Origin: Rhodococcus rhodnii NBRC 100604
Lineage (GTDB): Bacteria; Actinomycetota; Actinomycetes; Mycobacteriales; Mycobacteriaceae
Assembly: GCF_001894925.1 (NCBI RefSeq)
Contig: NZ_BCXD01000024.1
Location: 1 to 64,000 of the forward strand
Length of the DNA: 64,000 nucleotides
Reading direction: 5' to 3'
Shown here: in pieces, positions 1 to 7,891 of the stretch
Numbering within the stretch: the first letter of the stretch is position 1
Layout: the number at the start of each line of letters is the position of its first letter
Notes under the pieces: model-generated
Told to the model about the DNA's origin: nothing
Databases searched by the model: none
What the model saw: only the letters and a program-made list of their open reading frames with translations
Made by a program: the position numbers and the translations under genes

Positions 1-17
1 GTAAGAGGTATCTCACC

Positions 18-53
18 ACGACAGGCGTGGCCCGAAAGGGCCACGCCTGTCGT
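18..53. terminator. Bidirectional intrinsic terminator hairpin
   Basis: A perfect 16-bp inverted repeat (18-33 and 38-53) closes on a GAAA tetraloop and is followed by a short T-containing stretch. It lies just past the stop of the minus-strand gene ending at 78, and could also end a plus-strand gene lying left of the window. The hairpin is seen directly; the role is inferred. Confidence 0.8.
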
Positions 54-77
54 GTGTTTCAGGGGTCGTTCGTCGTA

Positions 78-263
78 CTACGACGCCCCCTCGGTGTCGT
101 CGAAGAACGACCAGTTGCCGTCGTCGTTCACCTCCATCCGCCAGCCGAGTTCGGTGTTGTCGGCTCGGACGTCGACGAACCACGCGTGCGCGTCGTCCGC
201 GCTCGCGATGTCCTTGGTCTCCACCACGGTCCCGGTGGGGTCGATCACGCGGTACTCGGCCAT
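78..263 (-). CDS. Small conserved hypothetical protein (61 aa)
   Basis: Short acidic soluble protein with no recognised domain. It starts on an ATG preceded by a good GAGGAGG ribosome binding site, and codon usage matches its neighbours. Aromatic residues are spread through it (Tyr4, Trp28, Trp41, Trp51), suggesting a small folded domain rather than a spurious frame. It begins 12 nt after the stop of the 43-aa membrane ORF, so the two probably share a transcript. No function can be assigned. Confidence 0.7.
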   Translation of the reverse strand: MAEYRVIDPTGTVVETKDIASADDAHAWFVDVRADNTELGWRMEVNDDGNWSFFDDTEGAS

Positions 264-275
264 AGGGTGGCCTCC

Positions 276-407
276 TCAGTCGTCGGGGTTGCGGTACTTC
301 TCGGGGTCGACGGGCGGTTCGGTGGGGTCGGAGCCGGTCGAGCGTCGTCGGTACAGCACGAGTCCGACGAGCACGGCCACCACGACCACGATGAGAACGA
401 TCTCCAT
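276..407 (-). CDS. Small single-pass membrane protein (43 aa)
   Basis: An ATG-started ORF encodes an uninterrupted hydrophobic helix of about 17 residues (MEIVLIVVVV...) followed by three arginines and a polar, proline-rich tail ending YRNPDD. This is a classic N-out/C-in single-span layout by the positive-inside rule. It lies directly upstream of the 61-aa gene (12-nt gap) and probably forms a two-gene unit with it. The family is not recognised. Confidence 0.55.
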   Translation of the reverse strand: MEIVLIVVVVAVLVGLVLYRRRSTGSDPTEPPVDPEKYRNPDD

Positions 408-489
408 ACCCGACGCCTACCCGATCCGGTGGCGTGTCAATCACGGGGCCAGGACGCCGTGGTGAGAAGCGGACCGATGCCGAGCGTCC

Positions 490-1438
490 TCAGCGGGTGC
501 TGCCGACGACGGGGGCTTGGGGAGAGCACCGAATCGGCCGGACATCGTGTGGGTCGAGGACGTCCAGGACGAGTTGTGCGACGTTCTTCGAGTACTGGAT
601 CGAGACGTGGTCGGAGAGGTCCTCCGGGCACACGCCGGGCAGGGCGACGTTGCGCACCTCCGAACCCGGAACGGCACTCACGAAGCCCGTGTCCCACGGC
701 GTGACGATCGTGTCGTAGGGCGTCGCGATCATGGTGTAGCGGATGCCGGGACGCGTCTCGCCGCCCTCGGTCAGGGCATCGAAGAACGCCGGATCGCGTT
801 CGGGGAGTGGTGGCGTCGTGATGCCGACCGCCGCGAGGGCGTCACGGACCGCCGTCAGCGCCGCACCGGTCTGTTCGTATCCGGGGATCTCGCCCTCGGT
901 GTTCGCGGCGGCGATGCCCACGACCGACCGAACTGATTCGGGGGCAACGGTGTTCGCGACGTAGCGCGCGATCGCGGCGCCTTTCGAATGCCCGATGAGG
1001 TCGACGCGGTCGGCTCCCGTCGCATCGAGAACGCGGCGGACGACGGCGTCGAGTTCGGCTGCGTCGGAGAAGCCGTTTCCGGTCGCGCCGAGCCACGGGA
1101 TCCCCGTCGTCGTCCCGAGCGTCGGTGCGAAGACGCAGTAGCCCTGCGCCGCGAGGATCGGGGCGAGGCCGGCCCAGCTCGCGTAGGCGTTCTCGGTGAA
1201 TCCGTGAACGAGGATCACGGGATTCGGATGCGTCGCGCTCGGCCGGCACCGCCGGTCGTTTCGCTCCCGGCGGAGAGATGCCGGGTTCGGCGATCGAGCG
1301 CGCGAGCGCCTCGGGGAACGTCGCGGCCTCACCCGCCGCGGGTGGGCGCAGATCGCGTGGTGCGGGCTCGGCCGCGGCAGGAGCGGCGAGGAGGACGGCG
1401 GCGGCAGCGGCGACAGCCACCACGAGCGAGCGTGTCAC
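490..1438 (-). pseudogene. Secreted lipase / alpha-beta hydrolase, frameshifted
   Basis: The N-terminal half (GTG at 1438) encodes a signal peptide (VTRSLVVAVAAAAAVLLA, then an Ala-rich cleavage region) and reads ...ISPPGA. The catalytic part lies in another frame and begins NDRRCRPSATHPNPVILVHGF. One extra T in the run at 1259-1261 (an extra A on the coding strand) separates them; removing it gives a continuous 315-aa protein typical of actinobacterial class-2 lipases. The nucleophile elbow GHSKG, an Asp near PWDTG and the His in SDHVS are present. The GTG overlaps the TGA of the upstream CDF gene (GTGA), suggesting coupled translation. It is either a recent pseudogene or a sequencing error. 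Confidence 0.8.
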
Positions 1439-2325
1439 GACGCCGGCTCGACGTGGACGAACGTCCGGCTGCGCGGAAGTGCGTGTCCCATGGCGTCCTC
1501 GAGATCGTCGGCGACATCGTGTGATCGCGTCACCGACCACTCGCCGGGGACCTTCGCCACGACGAAAACATACCGTTGCCTGCCGGATTCGATGGTGCGA
1601 GGAGGATCGAACTCGATGGGGAGATCCGTCCGGAACCGGTCGAGGACGGCGTCGACCTTCGCCTGATCCTCCTTCGGGAGCGAGGCGTCGAGCAGGCTCA
1701 CGAGCGAGCCGCGCACCAGCCCGTACCCCGTGAACAGGATGTTGACGCCCACGAGCAGCGCGACGATCGGGTCGAGAACGTACCAGCCCGTGACGGCGAC
1801 GAGCGCGATTCCGACGAGGACGCCCGCTGTCGTCCAGACGTCCGTCATGAGATGTTTGCCGTCGGCGACGAGGGTGATCGAGCGTTCGCGGCGGCCGACC
1901 CGTTGCAGGGTGATGCCCATCGCGAGGTTGACGAGGGCCGCGGCGCCCGACAGCGCGAGACCGATGCCGGGCTGTTCGAGCGGCTGCGGCGTCACGATCC
2001 GCTGCACTGCCGTCCAGATGATGACGACGGCGGCCACGAAGATCATCGCGCCCTCGACCATCGCCGAGAAGTACTCGGCCTTGCCGTGACCGAAGTGGTG
2101 GCTCGCGTCGGGTGGCCGTGCCGCGACGAAGAGCGCGATGAGCGCGACGATCGCGGCGACGAGGTTGACGCCGGACTCGAGGGCGTCGGAGAGGAACCCG
2201 ACCGAGCCGGTGACGACGGCGGCGATCGACTTGAGTCCGATCGTCACGATCGCCGCCGCGATCGACAGCAGCATGAACCGGACCAGCATCCGATCCTGTG
2301 TCCCGAGTCGTGCCACCCTCGCCAT
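1435..2325 (-). CDS. Cation diffusion facilitator (CDF) metal transporter
   Basis: Membrane exporter of divalent metal ions (Zn2+, Fe2+, Mn2+ or similar) driven by proton exchange. Six hydrophobic spans are visible, with the family metal-site signatures SDALES (about residues 46-51), HFGHGKAEY (about 77-85) and a later DGKHLMTD. A cytoplasmic C-terminal domain ends RSRTFVHVEP. The start is placed at ATG 2325 (MARVARLG), 22 codons inside the longest frame, because the extra N-terminus is not family-like; length is 296 aa. The stop overlaps the GTG of the lipase gene. Metal specificity cannot be read from the sequence. Confidence 0.88.
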   Translation of the reverse strand: MARVARLGTQDRMLVRFMLLSIAAAIVTIGLKSIAAVVTGSVGFLSDALESGVNLVAAIVALIALFVAARPPDASHHFGHGKAEYFSAMVEGAMIFVAAVVIIWTAVQRIVTPQPLEQPGIGLALSGAAALVNLAMGITLQRVGRRERSITLVADGKHLMTDVWTTAGVLVGIALVAVTGWYVLDPIVALLVGVNILFTGYGLVRGSLVSLLDASLPKEDQAKVDAVLDRFRTDLPIEFDPPRTIESGRQRYVFVVAKVPGEWSVTRSHDVADDLEDAMGHALPRSRTFVHVEPAS

Positions 2326-2364
2326 AGGGGCATCGTCCCAGGCCAGGGATGTCGCCGCCGGAGA

Positions 2365-2440
2365 TTCTGCACCCCTACCAGCATTTCGCACCCCTATCGG
2401 GCGCCCGAACGGGGTGCAGCCTACGAAAAGGGGTGCAGAA
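2365..2440. repeat. Nested palindromic intergenic repeat, copy A
   Basis: Outer arms TTCTGCACCCCT (2365-2376) and AGGGGTGCAGAA (2429-2440) are perfectly complementary. They enclose an inner pair, GCACCCC (2388-2394) and GGGGTGC (2411-2417), flanking a CGGGC/GCCCG core. The same architecture, including the linker CGAAAAGGGGTGCAGAA, recurs near 48242-48321. It sits between the divergent CDF and DAHP synthase genes. Confidence 0.75.
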
Positions 2441-2461
2441 CGGCGGACGGTGAGTGGCGTG

Positions 2462-2467
2462 TACAGT
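2462..2467 (+). promoter_or_regulatory. -10 element of the aro leader transcript
   Basis: TACAGT fits the actinobacterial -10 pattern TANNNT and lies 7 nt upstream of the leader-peptide GTG at 2475, so transcription would start at or next to that codon. No convincing -35 is seen. Inferred from spacing. Confidence 0.55.
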
Positions 2468-2474
2468 GGCCGAC

Positions 2475-2543
2475 GTGTCCGCGACCTATTTCTGGTTTAG
2501 CAGGCCGGCCCCGGGTGGGCCGGTCGGCGTAACCGCGCGCTGA
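2475..2543 (+). CDS. Aromatic leader peptide of the DAHP synthase attenuator (22 aa)
   Basis: GTG-started peptide reading VSATYFWFSRPAPGGPVGVTAR. The run Tyr-Phe-Trp-Phe at codons 5-8 holds all three aromatic end products of the pathway controlled by the downstream gene. It has no Shine-Dalgarno site and lies 7 nt below a TACAGT box, which suggests leaderless translation. Ribosomes slowed at 2487-2498 would cover the start of the first hairpin (2503-2525). The sequence is read directly; the regulatory role follows classical attenuation logic. An alternative in-frame GTG at 2466 exists. Confidence 0.75.
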   Translation: MSATYFWFSRPAPGGPVGVTAR

Positions 2544-2579
2544 CACCCCACCCCGAGCCGGAATCAAGCGACCGGCTCG
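2503..2579 (+). promoter_or_regulatory. Transcription attenuator upstream of DAHP synthase
   Basis: Three mutually exclusive stems can be drawn. Stem 1 pairs 2503-2511 with 2517-2525 (9 bp, one G-U). The terminator stem pairs CGAGCCGG (2554-2561) with CCGGCTCG (2572-2579). The alternative antiterminator pairs 2517-2525 with 2570-2578 (9 bp, one G-U) and would destroy both. A ribosome stalled on the Tyr-Phe-Trp-Phe codons would block stem 1 and favour the antiterminator, raising expression when aromatic amino acids are scarce. The terminator is followed by a weak pyrimidine-rich run rather than a clean U tract. Confidence 0.65.
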
Positions 2580-2633
2580 CGCGTCTTCTCCACCAGCACT
2601 CACGGGTCCGGTCCGGAACAGGAACGAACCCCG

Positions 2634-3719
2634 ATGACTGCAGGTCTCTCCTCCCCCCGAACATCCTCGCTCGACGAGCAGCGCACCGTGCGCATCAGTC
2701 CGCTCGTCGCGCCGTCGGTCGTGCGCACCGAACACGCGCCCGACGACGTCGCGGCGGCCGCCGTGCGCTCTGGACGCCGGGGCGTCGTCGACATCCTGAA
2801 CGGCGCCGACGACCGCCTGATCGTCGTCGTCGGCCCGTGCTCGGTGCACGACACCGACGCCGCGATGGACTACGCGCATCGTCTCGCCGCCAAGGCCGAC
2901 GAACTGCGCGACGACCTGCACATCGTGATGCGGGTGTACTTCGAGAAGCCGCGCACGACCCTCGGCTGGAAGGGTCTGCTCAACGACGCGCATCTCGACG
3001 GATCCTTCGACATCGACACGGGCCTGCGGATGGGTCGCAAACTCCTGCTCGACATCTCCCGGCTCGGGGTGCCGACGGCGTGCGAGTTCCTGGACCCGAC
3101 CATCCCGCAGTACATCGCCGATCTCGTGAGCTACGGCGCGATCGGGGCGCGCACGGCGGCGAGCCAGGTCCATCGCCAGCTGTGCAGTGCGCTGTCGATG
3201 CCCGTCGGCATCAAGAACTCGACCGAGGGCGACGTCCAGGTCGCGGTCGACGGCACTCGCGCCGCGGCGGCGAGCCACGTCTTCCCCGGAACCGATCTCG
3301 ACGGTCACGCCGCGCTCATCGAGACGGTGGGCAATCCCGACTGCCACGTCATCCTGCGCGGCGGCTCCGGCGGACCGAACTACGACGCCGAGACCGTCGC
3401 GGACACCCTTGCGCGACTCGCGAAGTCGGGTCTCCCGGAGCGGGTCGTCATCGACGCGAGCCACGGCAACTCGCGCAAGGACCACCGCAAGCAGGTCGAC
3501 GTCGTCACCGACGTCGCCGGTCGTCTCGCCGTGGGTGAACGCGGTATCGCGGGACTCATGCTGGAGAGCTTCCTCGAGGAGGGCCGCCAGGATCTCACGT
3601 TGGGCGCGGCCGACGAACTGACGTACGGGCAGTCGATCACCGACGCGTGTATCGACTGGACCACGACGGCGACCCAGCTCGACCGGCTCGCCGAGGCGGT
3701 GCGCACCAGGCGCGGCTGA
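2634..3719 (+). CDS. aroF: 3-deoxy-7-phosphoheptulonate (DAHP) synthase, type I
   Basis: Catalyses the first step of the shikimate pathway, condensing phosphoenolpyruvate with erythrose 4-phosphate. The 361-aa protein carries the AroF/AroG/AroH landmarks: GPCSVHD (about 67-73), RVYFEKPRTTLGWKG, the GARTAASQVHRQ segment, GIKNSTEGD and DASHGNSRKDH with the metal-binding His. Length matches the type I-alpha family, not the longer type II enzyme that mycobacteria use. An upstream leader peptide and attenuator suggest control by tRNA charging for Tyr, Phe and Trp. Whether it is inhibited by Tyr, Phe or Trp cannot be told, so the symbol aroF is a family label. Confidence 0.93.
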   Translation: MTAGLSSPRTSSLDEQRTVRISPLVAPSVVRTEHAPDDVAAAAVRSGRRGVVDILNGADDRLIVVVGPCSVHDTDAAMDYAHRLAAKADELRDDLHIVMRVYFEKPRTTLGWKGLLNDAHLDGSFDIDTGLRMGRKLLLDISRLGVPTACEFLDPTIPQYIADLVSYGAIGARTAASQVHRQLCSALSMPVGIKNSTEGDVQVAVDGTRAAAASHVFPGTDLDGHAALIETVGNPDCHVILRGGSGGPNYDAETVADTLARLAKSGLPERVVIDASHGNSRKDHRKQVDVVTDVAGRLAVGERGIAGLMLESFLEEGRQDLTLGAADELTYGQSITDACIDWTTTATQLDRLAEAVRTRRG

Positions 3720-3736
3720 GCGCGGGAGCGGCGGTC

Positions 3737-3763
3737 GTCGCCGCGTCCCAGAATCGCGGCGAC
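3737..3763 (+). terminator. Hairpin downstream of DAHP synthase
   Basis: GTCGCCGCG (3737-3745) and CGCGGCGAC (3755-3763) form a perfect 9-bp stem with a 9-nt loop, 18 nt past the stop. The following sequence is only mildly T-rich, so termination is likely but not certain. Confidence 0.5.
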
Positions 3764-3843
3764 CGTAATCATTGTCGCGGGTGGATGTCTCGGGCCACGC
3801 TTCACGGCGTACCCGTTCACCTCTCGTAGTGGAGTCCCGTGAC

Positions 3844-4929
3844 ATGAGCGCCGTTCTGCCGGTTCCGTTTTCCCGCGTTCTCGTGGGCCTGGCCTGTGCT
3901 GCCGCGCTCGTCGTCACCGGCTGCTCGCAGTCGGCGACGGCGGCGGGGCCGACCCTCGCCCCCGACGCAGAGATTCCCACCGAGATTCCCGCCGGGACGA
4001 CGCTCGTCGTCGCGGATCAGTCCGAGGCGCAGCAGTATTCGCTGCGCGCGTCGGGCGAACTCGACGCGCTGCCGTTCGACGTCGAGTTCGCCAACTTCAC
4101 CGGCGGTCCCGAGGTACTCGAATCGTTCCGCGCGGGCGCCACGGACGTCGGCATCGTCGGTGACGTCCCGCCGATCCACGCGGCGGCGTCCGGCCAGGAC
4201 GTGCCCATCGTGGCGGCCTTCCAGAAGAGCAAGCACACCTACTCGCTCGCCACCGCGCCGGGAGCGGACGTCCGCACGCCGGACGACTTGCGCGGCAAGC
4301 GCATCGCGTATGCGGAGGGTACGGCGCAGCAGGTCGTCGTGCTGCGGTCGCTCGGGCTCGCCGGGCTCGGGCCGTCGGACGTCGAACTGGTCCGGCTGAG
4401 GCTGGGGGAGTTCAGCGACGCGCTCGTCGCGGGGCAGGTGGACGTCGCGCCGCTCGCCGAACCGCGGCTGACGCGGTACCTCGACGACACCGCTGCGGCC
4501 GGTGGAAGCGCGATCCACGATCTCGACGGCATCTCGGAGGGTCTGAGCTACCTGTACGCCCCGCGCCGCACCGTCGAGGACGCGCACACGGCGGCGGCGC
4601 TGCGCGAGTAGGTCGCCGCGAACATCCGTGCCCAGCAGTGGATCAACGACCATCCCGACGAGTGGGTGCAGGCGTACTACGTCGAGAGTCAGGGCCTGTC
4701 GGCGGAGGACGGCCACCGCATCCTCGCGTCGACCGGCACCACGACCTTCCCGGCCCTCGACGACGCGCTCGTCGCGCGGCAGCAGGGCACCATCGACGTC
4801 ATCGATGGCGTGGGTGAACTGCCCGTTGCCGTCGATGCCGCCGAGGGCTTCGACCGTCGTTTCGACGGCGTGATCGAGGAGGCCGCGGCGTCCGCCGGCG
4901 CGACGTACACCCGCGGCGAGACGAGCTGA
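3844..4929 (+). pseudogene. ABC transporter substrate-binding lipoprotein (SsuA-like), interrupted by TAG
   Basis: Predicted periplasmic-side binding protein for sulfonate-like or other organosulfur/nitrogen compounds. ATG 3844 gives a lipoprotein signal with lipobox VVTGC (Cys27). Family features follow: the FTGGPEVLESFRAGATDVGIVGDVPP region and the DLRGKRIAYAEGT segment. Codon 256 (4609-4611) is TAG. Downstream the same frame continues without a break (VAANIRAQQWINDHPDEW... to 4929) with the expected C-terminal lobe. Full length would be 361 aa. The truncated product would lack about 105 residues and is probably non-functional unless the stop is a read error. The permease starts 1 nt after the final TGA. 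Confidence 0.85.
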
Positions 4930-4930
4930 C

Positions 4931-5779
4931 ATGGCAGCCGACACCTTCTCGCCGGAGGTCCGCCCGCTCACGCCCGACAGCCTGTCGCAAGCCCGGCCGC
5001 GCCGCCGGCTCGGCCCGGGACGCTCGATCCCGGGCGCGATCGCGATCGGCCCATTGCTGCTCCTCGCGCTGTGGTGGGCCGGATCGAGCGCCGGGTTCAT
5101 CGCTCCGACGACTCTGCCGCACCCGCTCGACGTCGCCGCGACCTTCGGCACGCTGTGGTCGGACGGCAGGCTGCAGACGCACCTGCTCGCGTCGCTGCGG
5201 CTCGCGGCGATCTCGCTCGTGATCGGCGTCGTCGCCGGTGTGGTGCTGGCGGCCGTCGCCGGCCTCAGCCGCATCGGGGAAGCCCTGGTGGACGGACCGA
5301 TCCAGGTCAAGCGAGCGATCCCGACGCTGGCGCTCATTCCGCTCGCGATCGTGTGGTTCGGCATCGGCGACGAGATGAAGATCATCGTCATCGCGACGAG
5401 CGTCCTGATCCCGGTGTACATCAACACACACGCGCATCTGCGGGGCGTGGATGCGCGCTACGTCGAGCTCGCGGAGACGGTCGGGCTCGGCCGGTGGGAG
5501 TTCGTGCGGCGCGTGGCCCTTCCCGGGGCGCTACCCGGGTTCTTCACGGGACTGCGCCTCGCCGTGACGATCTCGTGGCTCGCCCTCGTCGTCGTCGAAC
5601 AAGTGAACGCGACCGAGGGCATCGGATACCTCATGACCCAGGCGCGGTTGTACGGCCAGCTCGAGATCGTGGTCGCAGGCCTCGTCGTCTACGCGGTGTT
5701 CGGTGTCGTCGGTGACGCCGTCGTCCGCACCATCGAGAGGAGGTCGCTGAGATGGCGACGCACACTGGGAACGCCCTGA
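4931..5779 (+). CDS. ABC transporter permease (SsuC-like)
   Basis: Inner-membrane permease of a nitrate/sulfonate/taurine-type importer, 282 aa. About six hydrophobic spans follow a 40-residue polar N-terminus. The EAA-type loop that docks the ATPase is visible as YVELAETVGLGRWEFVRRVALPGALPGFFTGLR (given in part: ELAETVGLGRWEFVRRV), with its conserved Gly. The start ATG lies one base after the binding-protein stop, and the 3' end overlaps the ATPase gene by 28 nt, so these genes form one operon. Substrate is inferred only from family and from the linked monooxygenase. Confidence 0.9.
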   Translation: MAADTFSPEVRPLTPDSLSQARPRRRLGPGRSIPGAIAIGPLLLLALWWAGSSAGFIAPTTLPHPLDVAATFGTLWSDGRLQTHLLASLRLAAISLVIGVVAGVVLAAVAGLSRIGEALVDGPIQVKRAIPTLALIPLAIVWFGIGDEMKIIVIATSVLIPVYINTHAHLRGVDARYVELAETVGLGRWEFVRRVALPGALPGFFTGLRLAVTISWLALVVVEQVNATEGIGYLMTQARLYGQLEIVVAGLVVYAVFGVVGDAVVRTIERRSLRWRRTLGTP

Positions 5780-6522
5780 TCGAACGCGAGAGTGTTTCTC
5801 TCGCCTCCCCTTCCGCGACACCCGAAGTCGCTCGGCTCGTGGACGTCACACGGTCGTTCGGGACGCGCACCGTCCTCGACGGCATCGATCTGTCGATCCG
5901 CGCTGGGGAGTTCGTCGCGCTGCTCGGCCGGAGCGGATCGGGCAAGAGCACCCTGTTGCGTGCCCTCGCCGGTCTCGATCACGGTGTCGACGGCGATGGA
6001 GACATCGCTGTCGCGCAACGGCTCTCGGTCGTCTTCCAGGACTCGCGACTGCTGCCGTGGACGAGGGTGCTTGGAAACGTGACGCTGGGTCTTCGTGGCG
6101 GCGACGCCGCCGATCTCGGCCGCGCGGTGCTCGCGGACGTCGGACTCGCGGGTCGTGAATCCGCGTGGCCTGCCGAGCTCTCCGGCGGCGAGCAGCAGCG
6201 CGTCGCACTCGCGCGCTCGCTGGTGCGCCGTCCGTCGCTGCTGCTCGCCGACGAGCCGTTCGGCGCGCTCGACGCCCTCACCCGGATCAGGATGCACGCG
6301 CTGCTTCGGGAGCTGTGCGCCAAGTACCGGCCCGGCGTCCTGCTCGTGACGCACGACGTCGACGAGGCGGTCGCCCTCGCCGATCGCGTGCTCGTCCTCG
6401 ACTCGGGACGGTTCGTCGCCGACCGGCGGCTCGACCTCGGCGGCGAGCGGAGCTACCGGGACCCGGCGTTCGTCGCCCACCGCGAGGCGCTGCTCGCAGC
6501 GCTCGGCGTCGCAGTCCACTGA
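5752..6522 (+). CDS. ABC transporter ATP-binding protein (SsuB-like)
   Basis: Cytoplasmic ATPase energising the upstream permease. Walker A GRSGSGKST is at residues 59-67, followed by a Q-loop (VVFQDSRLLPW), signature LSGGEQQR, Walker B LLLADEP and an H-loop (LLVTHDVDEA), all intact. A good AGGAGG site sits 9 nt before ATG 5752, which lies inside the permease gene. The 25-residue N-terminal extension before the ABC fold is unremarkable. It belongs to the nitrate/sulfonate/taurine ATPase group; the actual ligand is unknown. Confidence 0.92.
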   Translation: MATHTGNALIERESVSLASPSATPEVARLVDVTRSFGTRTVLDGIDLSIRAGEFVALLGRSGSGKSTLLRALAGLDHGVDGDGDIAVAQRLSVVFQDSRLLPWTRVLGNVTLGLRGGDAADLGRAVLADVGLAGRESAWPAELSGGEQQRVALARSLVRRPSLLLADEPFGALDALTRIRMHALLRELCAKYRPGVLLVTHDVDEAVALADRVLVLDSGRFVADRRLDLGGERSYRDPAFVAHREALLAALGVAVH

Positions 6523-6546
6523 CCTCTTCGGAACGAAAGGCACGCA

Positions 6547-7887
6547 GTGTCCAGGCAACTCGCACTCAACGCGTTCATCTATCCCGCCGGCCATCACGAG
6601 GCGGCATGGCGTCATCCGCTGTCGCAGCCGGAACGGATCTACGACGCCGACTACTACCAGCAGATCGCCCGCACGGCCGAGGCCGCGAAGTTCGACGCGG
6701 TGTTCTTCGCGGACGCACCGGCACTCGCGGAGAACGTCGAGTTCAACGCCGCGGGACGACTCGATCCGGTCGTGCTGCTCGCGACGATCGCCGCGGCGAC
6801 GAGCCGGATCGGGCTCATCGCGACGGCGTCCACGACCTACTCCGAGCCGTACAATCTCGCGCGGTCGTTCGCGGCACTCGATCATGTGTCGGGCGGGCGC
6901 GCGGGCTGGAACATCGTGACGACCGCAGCCGAGAACGCCTCGGCCAACTTCGGTTTCGCGGAGCACCCGCGCGCGGACGACCGGTACGCACGAGCGGCGG
7001 AGTTCGTCGATGCGGCGACGGCGCTGTGGGACAGCTGGGACGACGACGCCGTCGTCCTCGACAAGGCCGCGGGCCGGTACGTGGACACGGCACGCATCCA
7101 CACCGTCGACGCGGACGGCGATCACGTCCGTGTCGCGGGCCCGCTCAACGCACCGCGGCCGCCCCAGGGTCACCCGGTGCTGGTGCAGGCGGGCGCCTCG
7201 AACGCGGGACGCGACTTCGCCGGACGCTACGCGGAAGCGATCTTCACCGCGCATCAGACGCTGCACGACGCACAGCGCTTCTACGACGACATTCGCTCGC
7301 GGGCGCGCGCCCACGGCCGTGACCCGCGGTGGGTCAAGGTGCTTCCCGGCATCAGCCCGTTCATCGCGGACACCGAGGCGAAGGCGAAGGAGCTCGAGCG
7401 AGAGTTCGACGAACTCACCGTTCCCGCATACGGATTGAGTCAGCTTTCGCGGCTCGTCGGCGAGGACCTGACGGGGCTGCGGCTCGACGGTCCCGTCCCG
7501 CGGGAGCTGTTCGCCGATGCGGGTGACGTCGGCAACAACCTGCGCAGCCGCAAGCAGGTCGTCGCGGGAATCGTCGAACGCGAGCAGCCGACGGTGCGCC
7601 GCTTGCTTCACCGGCTCGCCGGCGCCCGCGGGCATCGTGTCGTCGCCGGCACTCCCGAGCAGGTCGCGGACACGATCGAGGAGTGGTTCACGTCCGGCGC
7701 GGCGGACGGGTTCAACGTCATGCCGCCGTACTACCCGGGCGGGCTCGAGGTGTTCGCGGCGACCGTCGTCCCGATCCTGCAGCGGCGCGGCCTCTTCCGG
7801 ACGGAGTACTCCGGGACGACACTGCGCGAACACCTCGGCCTGCCGCGGCCCGCGAGCCGGCACGCGGCCACGTCGCTCGCGGGCTGA
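6547..7887 (+). CDS. FMN-dependent monooxygenase, NtaA/SnaA/DszA family
   Basis: Bacterial luciferase-fold flavin monooxygenase (446 aa) of the group that includes nitrilotriacetate monooxygenase and dibenzothiophene-sulfone monooxygenase. Typical stretches are LNAFIYPAGHHEAAWRHP, ADAPAL, SGGRAGWNIVTT, HPVLVQAGAS and the C-terminal GFNVMPPYYPGG. It starts on GTG 6547 behind GAAAGG. Placed 24 nt after the SsuABC-like genes, it probably oxidises the imported organosulfur or related compound to release sulfite or a nutrient group. It needs a flavin reductase, none of which is visible nearby. The exact substrate cannot be read. Confidence 0.88.
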   Translation: MSRQLALNAFIYPAGHHEAAWRHPLSQPERIYDADYYQQIARTAEAAKFDAVFFADAPALAENVEFNAAGRLDPVVLLATIAAATSRIGLIATASTTYSEPYNLARSFAALDHVSGGRAGWNIVTTAAENASANFGFAEHPRADDRYARAAEFVDAATALWDSWDDDAVVLDKAAGRYVDTARIHTVDADGDHVRVAGPLNAPRPPQGHPVLVQAGASNAGRDFAGRYAEAIFTAHQTLHDAQRFYDDIRSRARAHGRDPRWVKVLPGISPFIADTEAKAKELEREFDELTVPAYGLSQLSRLVGEDLTGLRLDGPVPRELFADAGDVGNNLRSRKQVVAGIVEREQPTVRRLLHRLAGARGHRVVAGTPEQVADTIEEWFTSGAADGFNVMPPYYPGGLEVFAATVVPILQRRGLFRTEYSGTTLREHLGLPRPASRHAATSLAG

Positions 7888-7891
7888 GGGC

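Noticed and set aside
2466-2543. Longer form of the aro leader peptide from GTG 2466
   Set aside because: It overlaps the TACAGT box itself, so a transcript starting near 2474 would lack this codon; GTG 2475 was preferred.
5689-7863. 724-aa open frame on the minus strand
   Set aside because: It is antisense to the ATPase and monooxygenase genes, is Arg/Asp-rich without motifs and reflects high-GC codon bias.
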